The translations under genes were made by a program, and so were the position numbers. A stretch of 64,000 nt of DNA, taken from NCBI RefSeq assembly GCF_018130245.1, contig NZ_JAFCKP010000001.1, forward strand, positions 1,426,001-1,490,000, read 5' to 3'. The stretch is from Bradyrhizobium sp. SZCCT0231. GTDB lineage: Bacteria > Pseudomonadota > Alphaproteobacteria > Rhizobiales > Xanthobacteraceae. Numbering within the stretch: position 1 is the stretch's first letter; the number at the start of each line of letters is the position of its first letter. This document shows positions 25,256 to 33,734 of the stretch, one piece after another. A model generated the notes under the pieces. It was not told the DNA's origin. It did not search any database and saw only the letters and a list, made by a program, of their open reading frames with translations.

Positions 25256-25819
25256 ATGCTGGCTTCCATCCACGATGATCCGCCGATCCTGGTCTGTGCG
25301 GATCTTCAGGTCGAGTACCTGACCCCCGGCCGCCGCCACGTCATCCTCGACGGCGATGCGGCGACGGCGCGCTGCCTGGAACTCCTGACGCTGTGGCGCG
25401 GCAATCTGTGGCCGGTGATGCATCTGAAGCGCATCGCGCAGGCGGCCTGGTTCAATCCGGCATCCAGGCTGACCGATTGGATCGCGGAGACCAAGCCGCG
25501 GCCGGGAGAGATGACGTTCGAGCACCCGCTGCCGTCCGCCTACAGCTCGTCGCGGTTTGTGGACTATATGTCCAGTATCCGCACCACGCGCTGCATTCTG
25601 ATCGGCTTTTCCCTGGACGAGACCATCCTGGCCACCGCCGTCGATGGGTTTCACCGCAGCCATCGCTACCAGGTGGTCACTGATGCCGTCGCGTGCCGGC
25701 AGCCGGGCACCGACGATGCCGCCGCCTACAGGCATGCGGTAGTGAATGTCATCGGGAATTTTGCTACAATTCAATCTAGCGCCGAACTGATCAGGACCAG
25801 CGGCGCCGTTGCGGTGTAG
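25256..25819 (+). CDS. Isochorismatase-like fold protein lacking the catalytic cysteine
   Basis: 187 residues. The layout is that of cysteine hydrolases: ILVCADLQVEYL (D16 at the catalytic Asp), PRPGEMTFEHPLPSAYSSSRF, TRCILIGFSLDETILATAVDGFHRSHRYQVVTDAVAC. At the nucleophile position (G-x2-T-D-x-C-V in active enzymes) the sequence is G-F-S-L-D-E-T-I, so Cys is Thr123. The usual Lys before the SAF motif aligns with His90. It is probably a pseudoenzyme or uses other chemistry. It starts 25 bases after the GNAT gene, third in the operon. Confidence 0.65.
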   Translation: MLASIHDDPPILVCADLQVEYLTPGRRHVILDGDAATARCLELLTLWRGNLWPVMHLKRIAQAAWFNPASRLTDWIAETKPRPGEMTFEHPLPSAYSSSRFVDYMSSIRTTRCILIGFSLDETILATAVDGFHRSHRYQVVTDAVACRQPGTDDAAAYRHAVVNVIGNFATIQSSAELIRTSGAVAV

Positions 25820-25848
25820 ACGGCCGCGACTGGTGGATGGGGTGACAA

Positions 25849-26019
25849 TTGTCGCGGGGAGACGAGCTCAGGGAGCTGGCGAGCGATCTGTCGCGTGCCG
25901 CCGAGAAGGCGCGCAGGCTTGGGCTGCCCACGACAGTTTATTTGCTCTCGATGGCGCTGGTGGAGGTGAGGGAGGCCGTTGCCGCCACCGACGATGGCGA
26001 CGACGATGGCGCAGCGTGA
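25849..26019 (+). CDS. Small protein of unknown function
   Basis: 56 residues from a TTG start (25849) preceded by GGGGTGAC; an in-frame stop at 25843-25845 rules out a longer start. The product has a helical, amphipathic pattern: DELRELASDLSRAAEKARRLGLPTTVYLLSMALVEVREAV, then an acidic tail (DDGDDDGAA). Third codon positions are strongly G/C, as in real genes here. It lies 29 bases after the pseudo-isochorismatase gene on the same strand and could be the operon's last gene. Confidence 0.55.
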   Translation: MSRGDELRELASDLSRAAEKARRLGLPTTVYLLSMALVEVREAVAATDDGDDDGAA

Positions 26020-26119
26020 GGACTGCCCCACTGCGGTCCTGTCATGTGCGGCTTTGTGCAATGCTGCTGAGCGCTTGCTGCCGACACATTGACGTTGCAA
26101 GTTCTGCGTTGTCGCAATA

Positions 26120-26160
26120 GCCAAGTATCTTGAGCCAAGCCAAGTATCTCGATCATCGAG
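26120..26160 (+). promoter_or_regulatory. Direct repeats and small palindrome upstream of the aminotransferase gene
   Basis: GCCAAGTATCT occurs at 26120-26130 and 26139-26149, 19 bases (about two helical turns) apart on the same face. A short palindrome CTCGATCATCGAG (26148-26160) overlaps the second copy. It lies 50-90 bases before the aminotransferase start. A regulator site is plausible; the regulator is unknown. Confidence 0.35.
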
Positions 26161-26210
26161 TGATGACGCCGGCGGCGCCGGTGCCGTGACGCTTTCAAGG
26201 ATCTCCGCAA

Positions 26211-27593
26211 ATGTCCATGCTGCCGAATTCGCAAGAGGCCCGGGATGTGGCCTATCAGCTCCATCCCTACACCAACGCGCGCACGCATCAGCAGGCAGGT
26301 CCCCTTGTGATCGAGCGCGGCGAGGGGCCTTATGTCTTCGACGCGGCGGGCAAGCGCTATTTCGAAGCGATGGCCGGCCTGTGGAGCGTCGGGCTCGGCT
26401 TCAACGAGAAACGGCTGGTCGAGGCGGCGCACAAGCAGATGCAGGCGTTGCCGTTCTACCACACGTTCTCCGCCAAATCGCATGGGCCCTCGATCGACCT
26501 CGCCGAGAAACTGGTCGCGCTCGCGCCTGTCACGATGAGCAAGGTGTTCTTCACCAATTCCGGCTCGGAAGCGAACGACACGGTGTTGAAGCTGATCGCC
26601 TATCGCTCCAACGCGCTCGGTCAGCCCCAGCGCAAGAAGGTGATCAGCCGCCTGCGCGCCTATCACGGCGTCACCATCGCGTCGGCTAGCCTCACCGGGC
26701 TGCCAAACAACCATCGCTCGTTCGACCTGCCGCTGCCGAACATTCTGCACACGGGCTCGCCGCACTTCTACAAGGACGGTGCCCCCGGCGAGAGCGAGGA
26801 AGCCTTCGCGAGCCGCCGCGCCGAGGAGCTCGACGCCCTGATCCAGAAGGAAGGGCCGGATACGATCGCGGCCTTCTTCGGTGAGCCGGTGATGGGGGCG
26901 GGCGGCGTCGTCGTTCCGCCGGCGACCTATTGGGACAAGATCCAGAAGGTCCTGAAGAAGTACGACATCCTGCTGGTCGCCGACGAGGTGATCTGCGGCT
27001 TCGGCCGCACCGGCAAGATGTTCGGCTGCGACACCTATGGCATCAAGCCCGACGCGATGGTGGTCTCCAAGCAGATCACATCGAGCTATTTCCCGCTGTC
27101 GGCGGTCATCCTGAACGATCGCATGTTCGAGCCGATCGCCGACGAGAGCAACAAGATCGGCGTGCTCGGCCACGGTTTCACCGCGGGCGGCCATCCCGTC
27201 GGCGCGGCGATCGCGCTCGAGAACCTCAAGATCATCGAGGAGCGCGGCCTGGTCGCACATGCCGCCGAGCTCGGCGCCTACATGCAGGGCCGCTTACGTG
27301 AGCTCGCGAGCCACCCGCTGGTCGGTGAGGTCCGCGGCGTCGGCATGATCGCAGCCCTCGAGCTCGTGCTCGACAAGGGGCGCAAGACCGCAGCGGCAAC
27401 GCCCGGCGCTATCGGCGGCATCGCCAGCCGCATGCTCCAGGAGCGCGGCGTGATCTCGCGCAACATGCTCGACGCCATCGCCATCTGCCCGCCGCTGATC
27501 ACGACCAAGGCCCAGATCGACGAACTGGTGGACGCGATCTCAGGCGTGCTGAACGACATGAAGGGCGAAGTGGCGAAGCTGACGCCGGCGTAG
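26211..27593 (+). CDS. Class III PLP-dependent aminotransferase
   Basis: 460 residues. Fold-type I aminotransferase moving an amino group from a terminal amine or beta/omega-amino acid to pyruvate or a similar acceptor. Visible: substrate-side EAMAGLWSVGLGF, PLP-phosphate GSEANDTVLKL, LRAYHGVTIASASLTG, Asp-anchored LLVADEVICGFGRTGKMFGCD, and the PLP lysine in MVVSKQITSSYFPLSAV. The C-terminal GVGMIAALELV and RGVISRNM segments are typical. GTTF-type HGFTAGGHPVGAA supports the omega-transaminase/putrescine-like group. The actual substrate cannot be read from sequence. Confidence 0.92.
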   Translation: MSMLPNSQEARDVAYQLHPYTNARTHQQAGPLVIERGEGPYVFDAAGKRYFEAMAGLWSVGLGFNEKRLVEAAHKQMQALPFYHTFSAKSHGPSIDLAEKLVALAPVTMSKVFFTNSGSEANDTVLKLIAYRSNALGQPQRKKVISRLRAYHGVTIASASLTGLPNNHRSFDLPLPNILHTGSPHFYKDGAPGESEEAFASRRAEELDALIQKEGPDTIAAFFGEPVMGAGGVVVPPATYWDKIQKVLKKYDILLVADEVICGFGRTGKMFGCDTYGIKPDAMVVSKQITSSYFPLSAVILNDRMFEPIADESNKIGVLGHGFTAGGHPVGAAIALENLKIIEERGLVAHAAELGAYMQGRLRELASHPLVGEVRGVGMIAALELVLDKGRKTAAATPGAIGGIASRMLQERGVISRNMLDAIAICPPLITTKAQIDELVDAISGVLNDMKGEVAKLTPA

Positions 27594-27616
27594 TTGCGCG
27601 GCTTATCTCTATCGCC

Positions 27617-27801
27617 GTCACCCCCCGCGCAACGGCAGAGCCGTTGTCGCTCGGGGTGGCCGCTTCTTCAGCGGCCCTCGAAGGGCGACGGCCCGGCTGC
27701 GGCAGCGGGGCGCTCATCCTTCGAGGCTCCCCGTGCAGGGCCTTGCGCTGCACGCCTCGCACCTCCAGCGACAACGGCTTCGCCGTTGCGCGGGGATGAC
27801 G
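27617..27801. repeat. Intergenic palindromic repeat
   Basis: Outer arms CGTCACCCCCCGCGCAACGG (from 27617) and the matching CCGTTGCGCGGGGATGACG (to 27801) pair with small mismatches. Internal pairs such as GAGCCGTTGTCGCT and AGCGACAACGGCTTC also match. It fills the convergent gap between the aminotransferase gene and rnd. Confidence 0.75.
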
Positions 27802-27841
27802 ATCTGGCAATTGGGTCGCGTTGGCAGCTGGCGGCTAAGCC

Positions 27842-28990
27842 CTACGCCCGCTGCACCCCGATCACGCGGCCCTTCTCGATGGCCAGCGCCAGCTCGCCGC
27901 GCTTGAGCTTCAGCGCGGCGTCGCCGAACAGCTCGCGGCGCCAGCCACGCAAGGCGGGCACGTCGGCCGCATCGTCCGCGGCGATCTCTTCGAGGTCGTC
28001 GACGGTCGCGATCACCTTGCTTGCGACCGCGTGGCGCTCGGCGGTCATCCGGAGCAGCACCTTGAGCAGCTCGACGATGGCCGCGCCGTTGGAGTTGTTG
28101 CGCGGTTTCTCCAGCTTCGGCAGCGTCGAAAAATCCCGCGCCAGCCCGCGCTCGACCGCGGCGACGATGTCTGCGCCCCATTTGGATTTCTCGAACCCCT
28201 TCGGCACCGAGCGCAGATGGGCGAGCTTTTCCAGCGAGTTCGGCGCATGCGTTGCGATATCGCTGATGGCTTCGTCCCGCAGCACGCGACCGCGCGGCAC
28301 GTCGCGGCTCTGCGCCTCCTGCTCGCGCCAGGCCGCGACCTCCATCAGCACCGCGAGGTCCTTGGGTTTGCGCACCCGCGTCTTCAGCCGCTCCCAGGCG
28401 CGCTCGGGGTGGAAATCATAGGTGCGGGGCGAGGTCAGGACTTCCATTTCGATGGAGACCCATTCGCTGCGGCGGCGCTTCTTCAGGTCGGCGTCGAGCG
28501 CCGCGAACACGTCGCGCAAATGGGTGACGTCGGAGACCGCGTAGTGCATCTGCTCCTTGGTCAGCGGGCGGCGCGACCAGTCGGTAAAGCGGTGGGTCTT
28601 GTCCGGGCGGTGGCCGGTGACCTTCTCGACCAGCGCGTCGTAGGCGATGCTGTCGCCGTAGCCGAGCACCATCGCGGCAACCTGGGTGTCGAACACCGGA
28701 TGCGGGATGATGCCAGCCTGGTGCCAGATGATCTCGATGTCCTGGCGGGCGGCGTGAAACACCTTCAGCACGCCCTCGTTGCCCATCAGCTCGAAGAACG
28801 GTTTGAGATCGATGCCCTCGGCCAGGGCGTCGATGACCACGGCTTCCTCGGCGCTGGCCATCTGCACCACGCATAGCAGCGGGTAATAGGTGGTTTCGCG
28901 CAGAAACTCGGTATCGACTGTTATGACGGGGTGCTTGGCCAGCCGGCTGCAGGCAGCCGCGAGGTCAGCGGTGGTGGTAATCAAATCCAT
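27842..28990 (-). CDS. rnd: Ribonuclease D
   Basis: 382 residues. A 3'-5' exoribonuclease of the DEDD-y class that trims tRNA 3' ends. Exo I motif TVDTEFLRE (D-x-E), Exo [14 protein letters not shown] (D), Exo [15 protein letters not shown] (Y-x3-D) are complete. The C-terminal HRDC-type helical domain follows ([30 protein letters not shown]), plus a further helical region. Length matches alphaproteobacterial RNase D. No close operon partner; the microprotein gene lies upstream. Confidence 0.94.
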   Translation of the reverse strand: MDLITTTADLAAACSRLAKHPVITVDTEFLRETTYYPLLCVVQMASAEEAVVIDALAEGIDLKPFFELMGNEGVLKVFHAARQDIEIIWHQAGIIPHPVFDTQVAAMVLGYGDSIAYDALVEKVTGHRPDKTHRFTDWSRRPLTKEQMHYAVSDVTHLRDVFAALDADLKKRRRSEWVSIEMEVLTSPRTYDFHPERAWERLKTRVRKPKDLAVLMEVAAWREQEAQSRDVPRGRVLRDEAISDIATHAPNSLEKLAHLRSVPKGFEKSKWGADIVAAVERGLARDFSTLPKLEKPRNNSNGAAIVELLKVLLRMTAERHAVASKVIATVDDLEEIAADDAADVPALRGWRRELFGDAALKLKRGELALAIEKGRVIGVQRA

Positions 28991-29106
28991 GAACGGCCCA
29001 TGACACTTGACATCAGCCGTTCTGCCGAAAGTGCTGTGATGTCAAGGGGCTCTAAGCGAATTCGAGCCTTGCATCGGGCCGGAATCGTCTCTTTCCGACC
29101 AAATTC

Positions 29107-29217
29107 CTATTCGTAACGGATCCGGTGCGAGGATTTGCGGGCGCAGGGCAGCGCCACCACGACCACGCACATGGCGACCAAGGCCAGTCCCAGGAACTCG
29201 AAAACCAACAGATCCAC
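29107..29217 (-). CDS. 36-residue single-pass membrane microprotein
   Basis: A GTG start at 29217 with GGAG eight bases upstream opens a 36-codon frame ending in TAG. The product is one hydrophobic helix, LLVFEFLGLALVAMCVVVVAL, followed by a basic tail ARKSSHRIRYE, so the C-terminus should face the cytoplasm. One Cys in the helix and one at its end. An overlapping 61-codon frame in another register has poorer codon use. Function unknown; the gene is inferred from ribosome site, topology and composition. Confidence 0.55.
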   Translation of the reverse strand: MDLLVFEFLGLALVAMCVVVVALPCARKSSHRIRYE

Positions 29218-29341
29218 GGCGAAATCTCCGAAAACATTGATAGATTTGTCGGGGGTGCGTTGAGGGTCTGTTAATTCTCGTGGTTACCGGCCGTGTCGGC
29301 CGCCGGATGGTGGACGGGGAGTTAATGCGGCAAGGTCACCG

Positions 29342-30241
29342 TCACGTCATCAGCTTCGGCAGGGCCGCCGCCAGGGTGTCCACGGCGGTGCGGACCTTTG
29401 GCGGCAGCCGGGGCGAACGGGGCCACAGCGCGTGGCAGTCGTAGAGAAATTCAGGCTGGCCGGCGAAGAGGTTGACCAGCGCACCGGTGTTGAGGCGTTC
29501 GCGAACCAGCCAGTAGGGCAGCCAGGCGAGACCCATGCCTTGCGCGGCGGCATCGGCGATCGCCTCGAGGTCGTCGAGCCTCAGCCTGCCCAAGGGCATG
29601 ATTGCGCGCGGAAGCTCCCCTTGCTGCGGAAACAGCCACGGCCTGACGCGCCCTGAGCGACGATAGATGATCGCCTGATGCGCGGAGAGGTCGTCGAGCG
29701 ATCTCGGCTTGCCGTTAATGCGCAAATACGAGCGCGCGCCGCATACCACCATGCGCTGGCTCGCGATGCGCCGCGCGATCAGACCGGACTGGTCGTCGAG
29801 ACCGCCGGTCCGGATCGCGAGATCATAGCCGGCTTCGATGATGTCAGCGATCGGATCGCCGAAGGAGAGGTCGAGCTCGAGATGCGGATATTTCCTCGCG
29901 AGTTTCATCAGCAACGGAGCGATGCAGTGCCGTCCCAGCAGGGCCGGCATGGTCACGCGCAACCTGCCGCGCGGCTCGGAGAACTCGTCGGGCACGACGG
30001 CGTCGGCGGCTTCCGCCTCGGCGAGTACCGTGCGGCAGCGCTCGTAATAGGCCTGGCCTGCCTCGGTCAGGCTCTGGCGCCGCGTGGTGCGGTTGAGCAG
30101 GCGGACCCCGAGGCGGTCTTCAAGGAAACGCACGTGCTTGCCGACCATTGGCCCCGACATCTCCAGGGCGTCGGCCGCGGCTGCGAACGAGCCGAGATCG
30201 ACTGCCTTGACGAACACGGCCATGCTGGTCAGGCGGTCCAT
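29342..30241 (-). CDS. LysR-family transcriptional regulator
   Basis: 299 residues from the ATG at 30241 with AGGAG nine bases upstream; the frame extends to 30346 without a site and would run into the divergent gene's start. HTH: MAVFVKAVDLGSFAAAADALEMSGPMVGKHVRFLEDRLGVRLLNRTTRRQSLTEAG, typical of the large LTTR branch with NRTTR-x2-SLT. The effector domain follows (LRVTMPALLGRHCIAPLL, GYDLAIRTGGLDDQSGLIARR). It is divergent from the quinone oxidoreductase gene across 103 bases and probably controls it. Confidence 0.93.
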   Translation of the reverse strand: MDRLTSMAVFVKAVDLGSFAAAADALEMSGPMVGKHVRFLEDRLGVRLLNRTTRRQSLTEAGQAYYERCRTVLAEAEAADAVVPDEFSEPRGRLRVTMPALLGRHCIAPLLMKLARKYPHLELDLSFGDPIADIIEAGYDLAIRTGGLDDQSGLIARRIASQRMVVCGARSYLRINGKPRSLDDLSAHQAIIYRRSGRVRPWLFPQQGELPRAIMPLGRLRLDDLEAIADAAAQGMGLAWLPYWLVRERLNTGALVNLFAGQPEFLYDCHALWPRSPRLPPKVRTAVDTLAAALPKLMT

Positions 30242-30344
30242 GATTGAAAACTCCTGGTTTCGACTGTTCGCTTGTGTGCGCGATTTATCCGCTTCCGCGG
30301 CGCCGGCATAGCTCCATTCAGTTCGACTGTTTTGGAGTGTATCC

Positions 30345-31334
30345 ATGGCCCGCGCCGTTCGCTTTCATCAACATGGCGGCCCCGAAGTGCTGCGGATCGA
30401 GACTGTCGACGTTCCGCCGCCGACAACGGGCGAGGTGCAGATCCGGGTCAGGGCACTCGGTCTCAACCGTGCCGAGGCCCTGTTGCGAAGGGGGAGCTAT
30501 ATCGAGAGCGCGACATTTCCGTCCGGGCTGGGTCTGGAGGCGGCAGGCGTCGTCGAAGCGGTTGGGAATGATGTGACCAGCTTTGTGCGAGGCGATATCG
30601 TGAGCATCGCCCCGCCGCTGTCGATGGTGCGATGGCCGGCCTATGCCGAGCTTGCGACGTTTCCGGCCGAACTCATCGTGAAGCATCCGCCGGAGCTCGG
30701 CTTTGAGGCAGCCGCAGCAGTGTGGATGCAGTATCTGACGGCTTATGGCGCGCTGGTTGACATCGCCGGCCTTGGACGAGGCGACGTCGTCGCCATCACG
30801 GCGGCCTCAAGCAGCGTCGGGCTCGCGGCGATCCAGATCGCGAACCGGATCGGCGCTGTCCCGGTCGCCCTGACGCGGACCTCGATCAAGCGGCGGGCCC
30901 TGCTCGATGCCGGAGCCGCCCACGTTGTTGCCTCGGACGAGGAGCTTGTCGGAGCGCGACTGTTGGAGATCGCCGGTTCGAAGGGCGTCCGCTTGGTATT
31001 TGACGCCGTCGGCGGTCCCGCATTCGAGCCACTGACCGCGGCGATGTCGCCGGGCGGGATCCTGATCGAGTATGGCGGCCTGAGCCCCGAGCCGACGCCA
31101 TTCCCGCTCTTCAACGTACTTGGCAAGAGCCTGACGCTGCGCGGCTACCTCGTGCACGAGATCATCCGCGATCCCGCGCGTCTTGCGAAGGCGAAGGCGT
31201 TCATTCTCGACGGGTTGTCGGATGGCACATTGAAGCCGATCATCGCCAGGACGTTCCGCTTCGAGGACATCGTCGAGGCGCATCGCTTTCTGGAGTCCAA
31301 CGTGCAGTTCGGCAAGATCGTGGTGACGATCTGA
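30345..31334 (+). CDS. Zinc-independent alcohol dehydrogenase / quinone oxidoreductase (MDR superfamily)
   Basis: 329 residues. N-terminal GroES-like domain (ARAVRFHQHGGPEVLRIETVDVPPPTTGEVQIRVRALGLNRAEALLRRG...FPSGLGLEAAGVVEAVG) and a Rossmann NAD(P)H domain with VVAITAASSSVGLAAIQIANRIGA. Structural-zinc cysteines are absent, as in quinone oxidoreductases, which reduce quinones or enones with NADPH. The C-terminal LSDGTLKPIIARTFRFEDIVEAHRFLESN is the usual family end. LysR-controlled oxidoreductases of this type often answer to electrophile or quinone stress; that is inference here. Confidence 0.9.
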   Translation: MARAVRFHQHGGPEVLRIETVDVPPPTTGEVQIRVRALGLNRAEALLRRGSYIESATFPSGLGLEAAGVVEAVGNDVTSFVRGDIVSIAPPLSMVRWPAYAELATFPAELIVKHPPELGFEAAAAVWMQYLTAYGALVDIAGLGRGDVVAITAASSSVGLAAIQIANRIGAVPVALTRTSIKRRALLDAGAAHVVASDEELVGARLLEIAGSKGVRLVFDAVGGPAFEPLTAAMSPGGILIEYGGLSPEPTPFPLFNVLGKSLTLRGYLVHEIIRDPARLAKAKAFILDGLSDGTLKPIIARTFRFEDIVEAHRFLESNVQFGKIVVTI

Positions 31335-31387
31335 GGAGCCGTAGAGTGATAGCCGAAGGCGTAACCCACCAACGCCTGCTTCAGTTT

Positions 31388-31482
31388 CGTAGGGTGGGCA
31401 AAGCGAAGCGTGCCCACCATCGCTCAACAGAGTTGAGACGGAGAAGGTGGGCACGGCGCTGTGCGCCTTTGCCCACCCTACG
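31388..31482. repeat. Palindromic repeat, GTAGGGTGGGC family, copy 1
   Basis: Perfect 16-bp terminal arms, CGTAGGGTGGGCAAAG (31388-31403) and its complement (31467-31482). Inner GTGCCCACC and GGTGGGCAC also pair, giving a stepped hairpin. A second member of the same family is at 57742-57833. It lies at the convergent end of the quinone oxidoreductase and solute-binding protein genes. Confidence 0.9.
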
Positions 31483-31518
31483 AGATTCGCGTACTTGGCT
31501 CGAAGCCGCAAAGCCCCC

Positions 31519-32853
31519 TTACGGCAGCTTTAGCGACGTCTCCGCATTGTACGGCTTCAGCGTCTCGTCGGCGGCCTTCTGGGCTGCGGCGAGGGCTTCC
31601 TTCGGCTGCTTCTTGCCGTTGAGGACCAGCATCACCTCGTCCTCGAGGTTCTTGCGGACCGGGACGGTCTTGTAGGTCGCAAACCACGGCTTTGCGACGT
31701 CGAGCTGCTCGACGGCGGTCTTGGCGTCCGGGTTCTTGTTCAGGAAGTCGACCATCTCGGGCGTCTTGTAGGCGGCCATGTTGGGCGCGAAATAGCCGGT
31801 GGCGCGGCTCCACCAGCCGCTCTTCTCGGGCGAGGTCATCCACTTGATCAGCGTCCAGGCGGCCTTCTGCTTGTCGGCCTCGAGCCCTGCCGGCATGATC
31901 AGCGAGGCGCCGCCGATCGGCACGGCGTTGCGGACGTTGCGCGGGATGAAGGCGACCTTGTAGGCGAACTTGGCGTTGTCGCGCACATAGGTGAGCGAGC
32001 CCGTCGACAGCATCATCATCGCGGCGTTGCCTGATATGAACGAGGTGCTGACGGCCGGGCCGGGCGTGGCGCCGGGCGTGTGGACCTTGTGCTTGTAGAT
32101 GAGGTCGTTCCACCAGGTGAGCGCGCCCAGCATCGAAGGCGTGTCGTAATAGACCTCGCCGCCGAACTCCTCGTTGTAGTAGCGCCCGCCATTGCTCATG
32201 GTGAGCGTTTCCATCATCCAGCCGCAATAGTCGTAGGCACAGGGGATCGCGATGCCCCATTGGGTGACCTTGTCGCCGTCGCGCTTGGTGAGCTTCTTGG
32301 CCCAGTCGGTGAGCTCGGCCCAGGTCTGCGGCGGCTTGCTCGGATCGAGGCCGGCTTCCTTGGCCTTGTCGGCGTTGATGTAGAGCAGCGGCGTCGAATT
32401 GTGGAACGGCACGCCGTAGACCGAGCGGCTGATCACGGCATTGCCCTGCAGCGCCGGGAAGAACTGGCCGAGGAACTGCTCCTTGGTGGAGCCGTCGGCC
32501 TTGATCAGCGCATCGAGATTGGTGAGCTCGTTCTCGATCTGCATGTCGAGCAGGAAGTTCGCCGACATGATCACGGCGGCCGGCGGCTTGCCGGCCTTGA
32601 TCGCGGCGCGCGTCTTGATCAGCGTGTCGTCGTAGGAGCCGGTGTAGACCGCGGTCGCCTTGACGCCGGAATGGGTCTCGTTGAACTCCTTGATCAAGGC
32701 GCCCATGTCGCGGGCGAGCTTGCCGTCGACGGGGACGGGGAAGAACAGGTCGACCTCGGTCGGCCCTTCGCCGGCGAGAGCCGGGAAGGCGAGGGCGCCT
32801 GCCATAGTGCCAGCCATGGCGAGGCCGAGCATGAGCCTGCGGGAGAACAGCAT
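31519..32853 (-). CDS. Extracellular solute-binding protein of a Ugp-type ABC transporter
   Basis: 444 residues from the ATG at 32853 with AGGAG eight bases upstream; the open frame continues to 33066 inside the permease gene. Twin basic signal peptide (MLFSRRLMLGLAMAGTMAGALAFPALA). The mature protein is an MBP-fold family 1 binding protein similar to UgpB (VDLFFPVPVDGKLARDMGALIKEFNETHSGVKATAVYTGSYDDT...GWMMETLTMSNGGRYYNEE). UgpB binds sn-glycerol-3-phosphate or its diesters. Gene order with two permeases and a phosphodiesterase supports an organophosphate substrate, though sugars are possible. Confidence 0.88.
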   Translation of the reverse strand: MLFSRRLMLGLAMAGTMAGALAFPALAGEGPTEVDLFFPVPVDGKLARDMGALIKEFNETHSGVKATAVYTGSYDDTLIKTRAAIKAGKPPAAVIMSANFLLDMQIENELTNLDALIKADGSTKEQFLGQFFPALQGNAVISRSVYGVPFHNSTPLLYINADKAKEAGLDPSKPPQTWAELTDWAKKLTKRDGDKVTQWGIAIPCAYDYCGWMMETLTMSNGGRYYNEEFGGEVYYDTPSMLGALTWWNDLIYKHKVHTPGATPGPAVSTSFISGNAAMMMLSTGSLTYVRDNAKFAYKVAFIPRNVRNAVPIGGASLIMPAGLEADKQKAAWTLIKWMTSPEKSGWWSRATGYFAPNMAAYKTPEMVDFLNKNPDAKTAVEQLDVAKPWFATYKTVPVRKNLEDEVMLVLNGKKQPKEALAAAQKAADETLKPYNAETSLKLP

Positions 32854-32864
32854 CGGAAAATCTC

Positions 32865-33734
32865 CTATTTGATGCCTGAGGTGACGAAAGAGCTGATGAA
32901 GCGTTTCTGGAAGATCAGGAAGACGACGAGCAGCGGCGCGATCACCATCAGCGTGCCCGCGGCGATGGTGCCCCAGGCCTGCGTGCCTTCGGCAGTCTTG
33001 GTGAAGACGGAGAGGCCGACAGTGAGCGGCCGCTTGTCCGGCGAGTTGATTACCATCAGCGGCCACAGGAAGTCGTTCCAGTGGCTGGTCACGGAAATGA
33101 TGGCGAAGGCCGAGAAGCTCGGCATCGACAGCGGCACGTAGATGTGGCGGATGCGCTGGAAGAGGCTGGCGCCGTCGATCAGGGCTGCGTCTTCCAGCTC
33201 GGTCGGGATCGCCTCGAACGCCTGGCGCATCAGGAAGGTACCGAAGGCCGAGGCGAAGAACGGCATCATCACGCCGGCGAGCGTGTCGTAGAGGCCGAGC
33301 TGCGCCACCAGCGACAGGTTCGGCACGATCAGCAGCACCGGCACCAGCATCAGCTGCATCAGGAACAAATAGAAGATCAGCGTCTTGCCGGCGAAGTCCA
33401 GGCGCGCGAAGGCAAAGCCTGCCAGCGTGATCGTGACGAACTGCACCAAGAGGATGCCGGCGCAGATGATCGTGGTGTTGATCGTGTAGCGCGGGAAATC
33501 ACCGATCTCCCAGGCGTCCCTGACATTGTCGAGCGTGGGTTTGAGGCTCGGCATCAGCTCGGCCATGGCGTTGATGCCGTCGGAGGCCGGGCGCAGCGTC
33601 GCGACGACCATCCACAGGAACGGGATCAGCCAGACGATCGCGAGCAGCACGGTCAGCGCAAAGCCGAGCTTGGGCGTGATCTCGCCCCTTGTGGCGAGCG
33701 GTGCGTCTTTCCACAGCGCATCGATCAGCTTCAT
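32865..33734 (-). CDS. ABC transporter permease, UgpE/MalG type
   Basis: 289 residues. Six membrane helices are visible, starting with LGFALTVLLAIVWLIPFLWMVVATLRP. The cytoplasmic EAA loop for contact with the ATPase is LEDAALIDGASLFQRIRHIYVPLSMP. Its start overlaps the stop of the other permease gene by four bases (33731-33734) and its stop lies 11 bases before the binding protein start. Together with UgpA-type permease it forms the translocation pore. Confidence 0.9.
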   Translation of the reverse strand: MKLIDALWKDAPLATRGEITPKLGFALTVLLAIVWLIPFLWMVVATLRPASDGINAMAELMPSLKPTLDNVRDAWEIGDFPRYTINTTIICAGILLVQFVTITLAGFAFARLDFAGKTLIFYLFLMQLMLVPVLLIVPNLSLVAQLGLYDTLAGVMMPFFASAFGTFLMRQAFEAIPTELEDAALIDGASLFQRIRHIYVPLSMPSFSAFAIISVTSHWNDFLWPLMVINSPDKRPLTVGLSVFTKTAEGTQAWGTIAAGTLMVIAPLLVVFLIFQKRFISSFVTSGIK

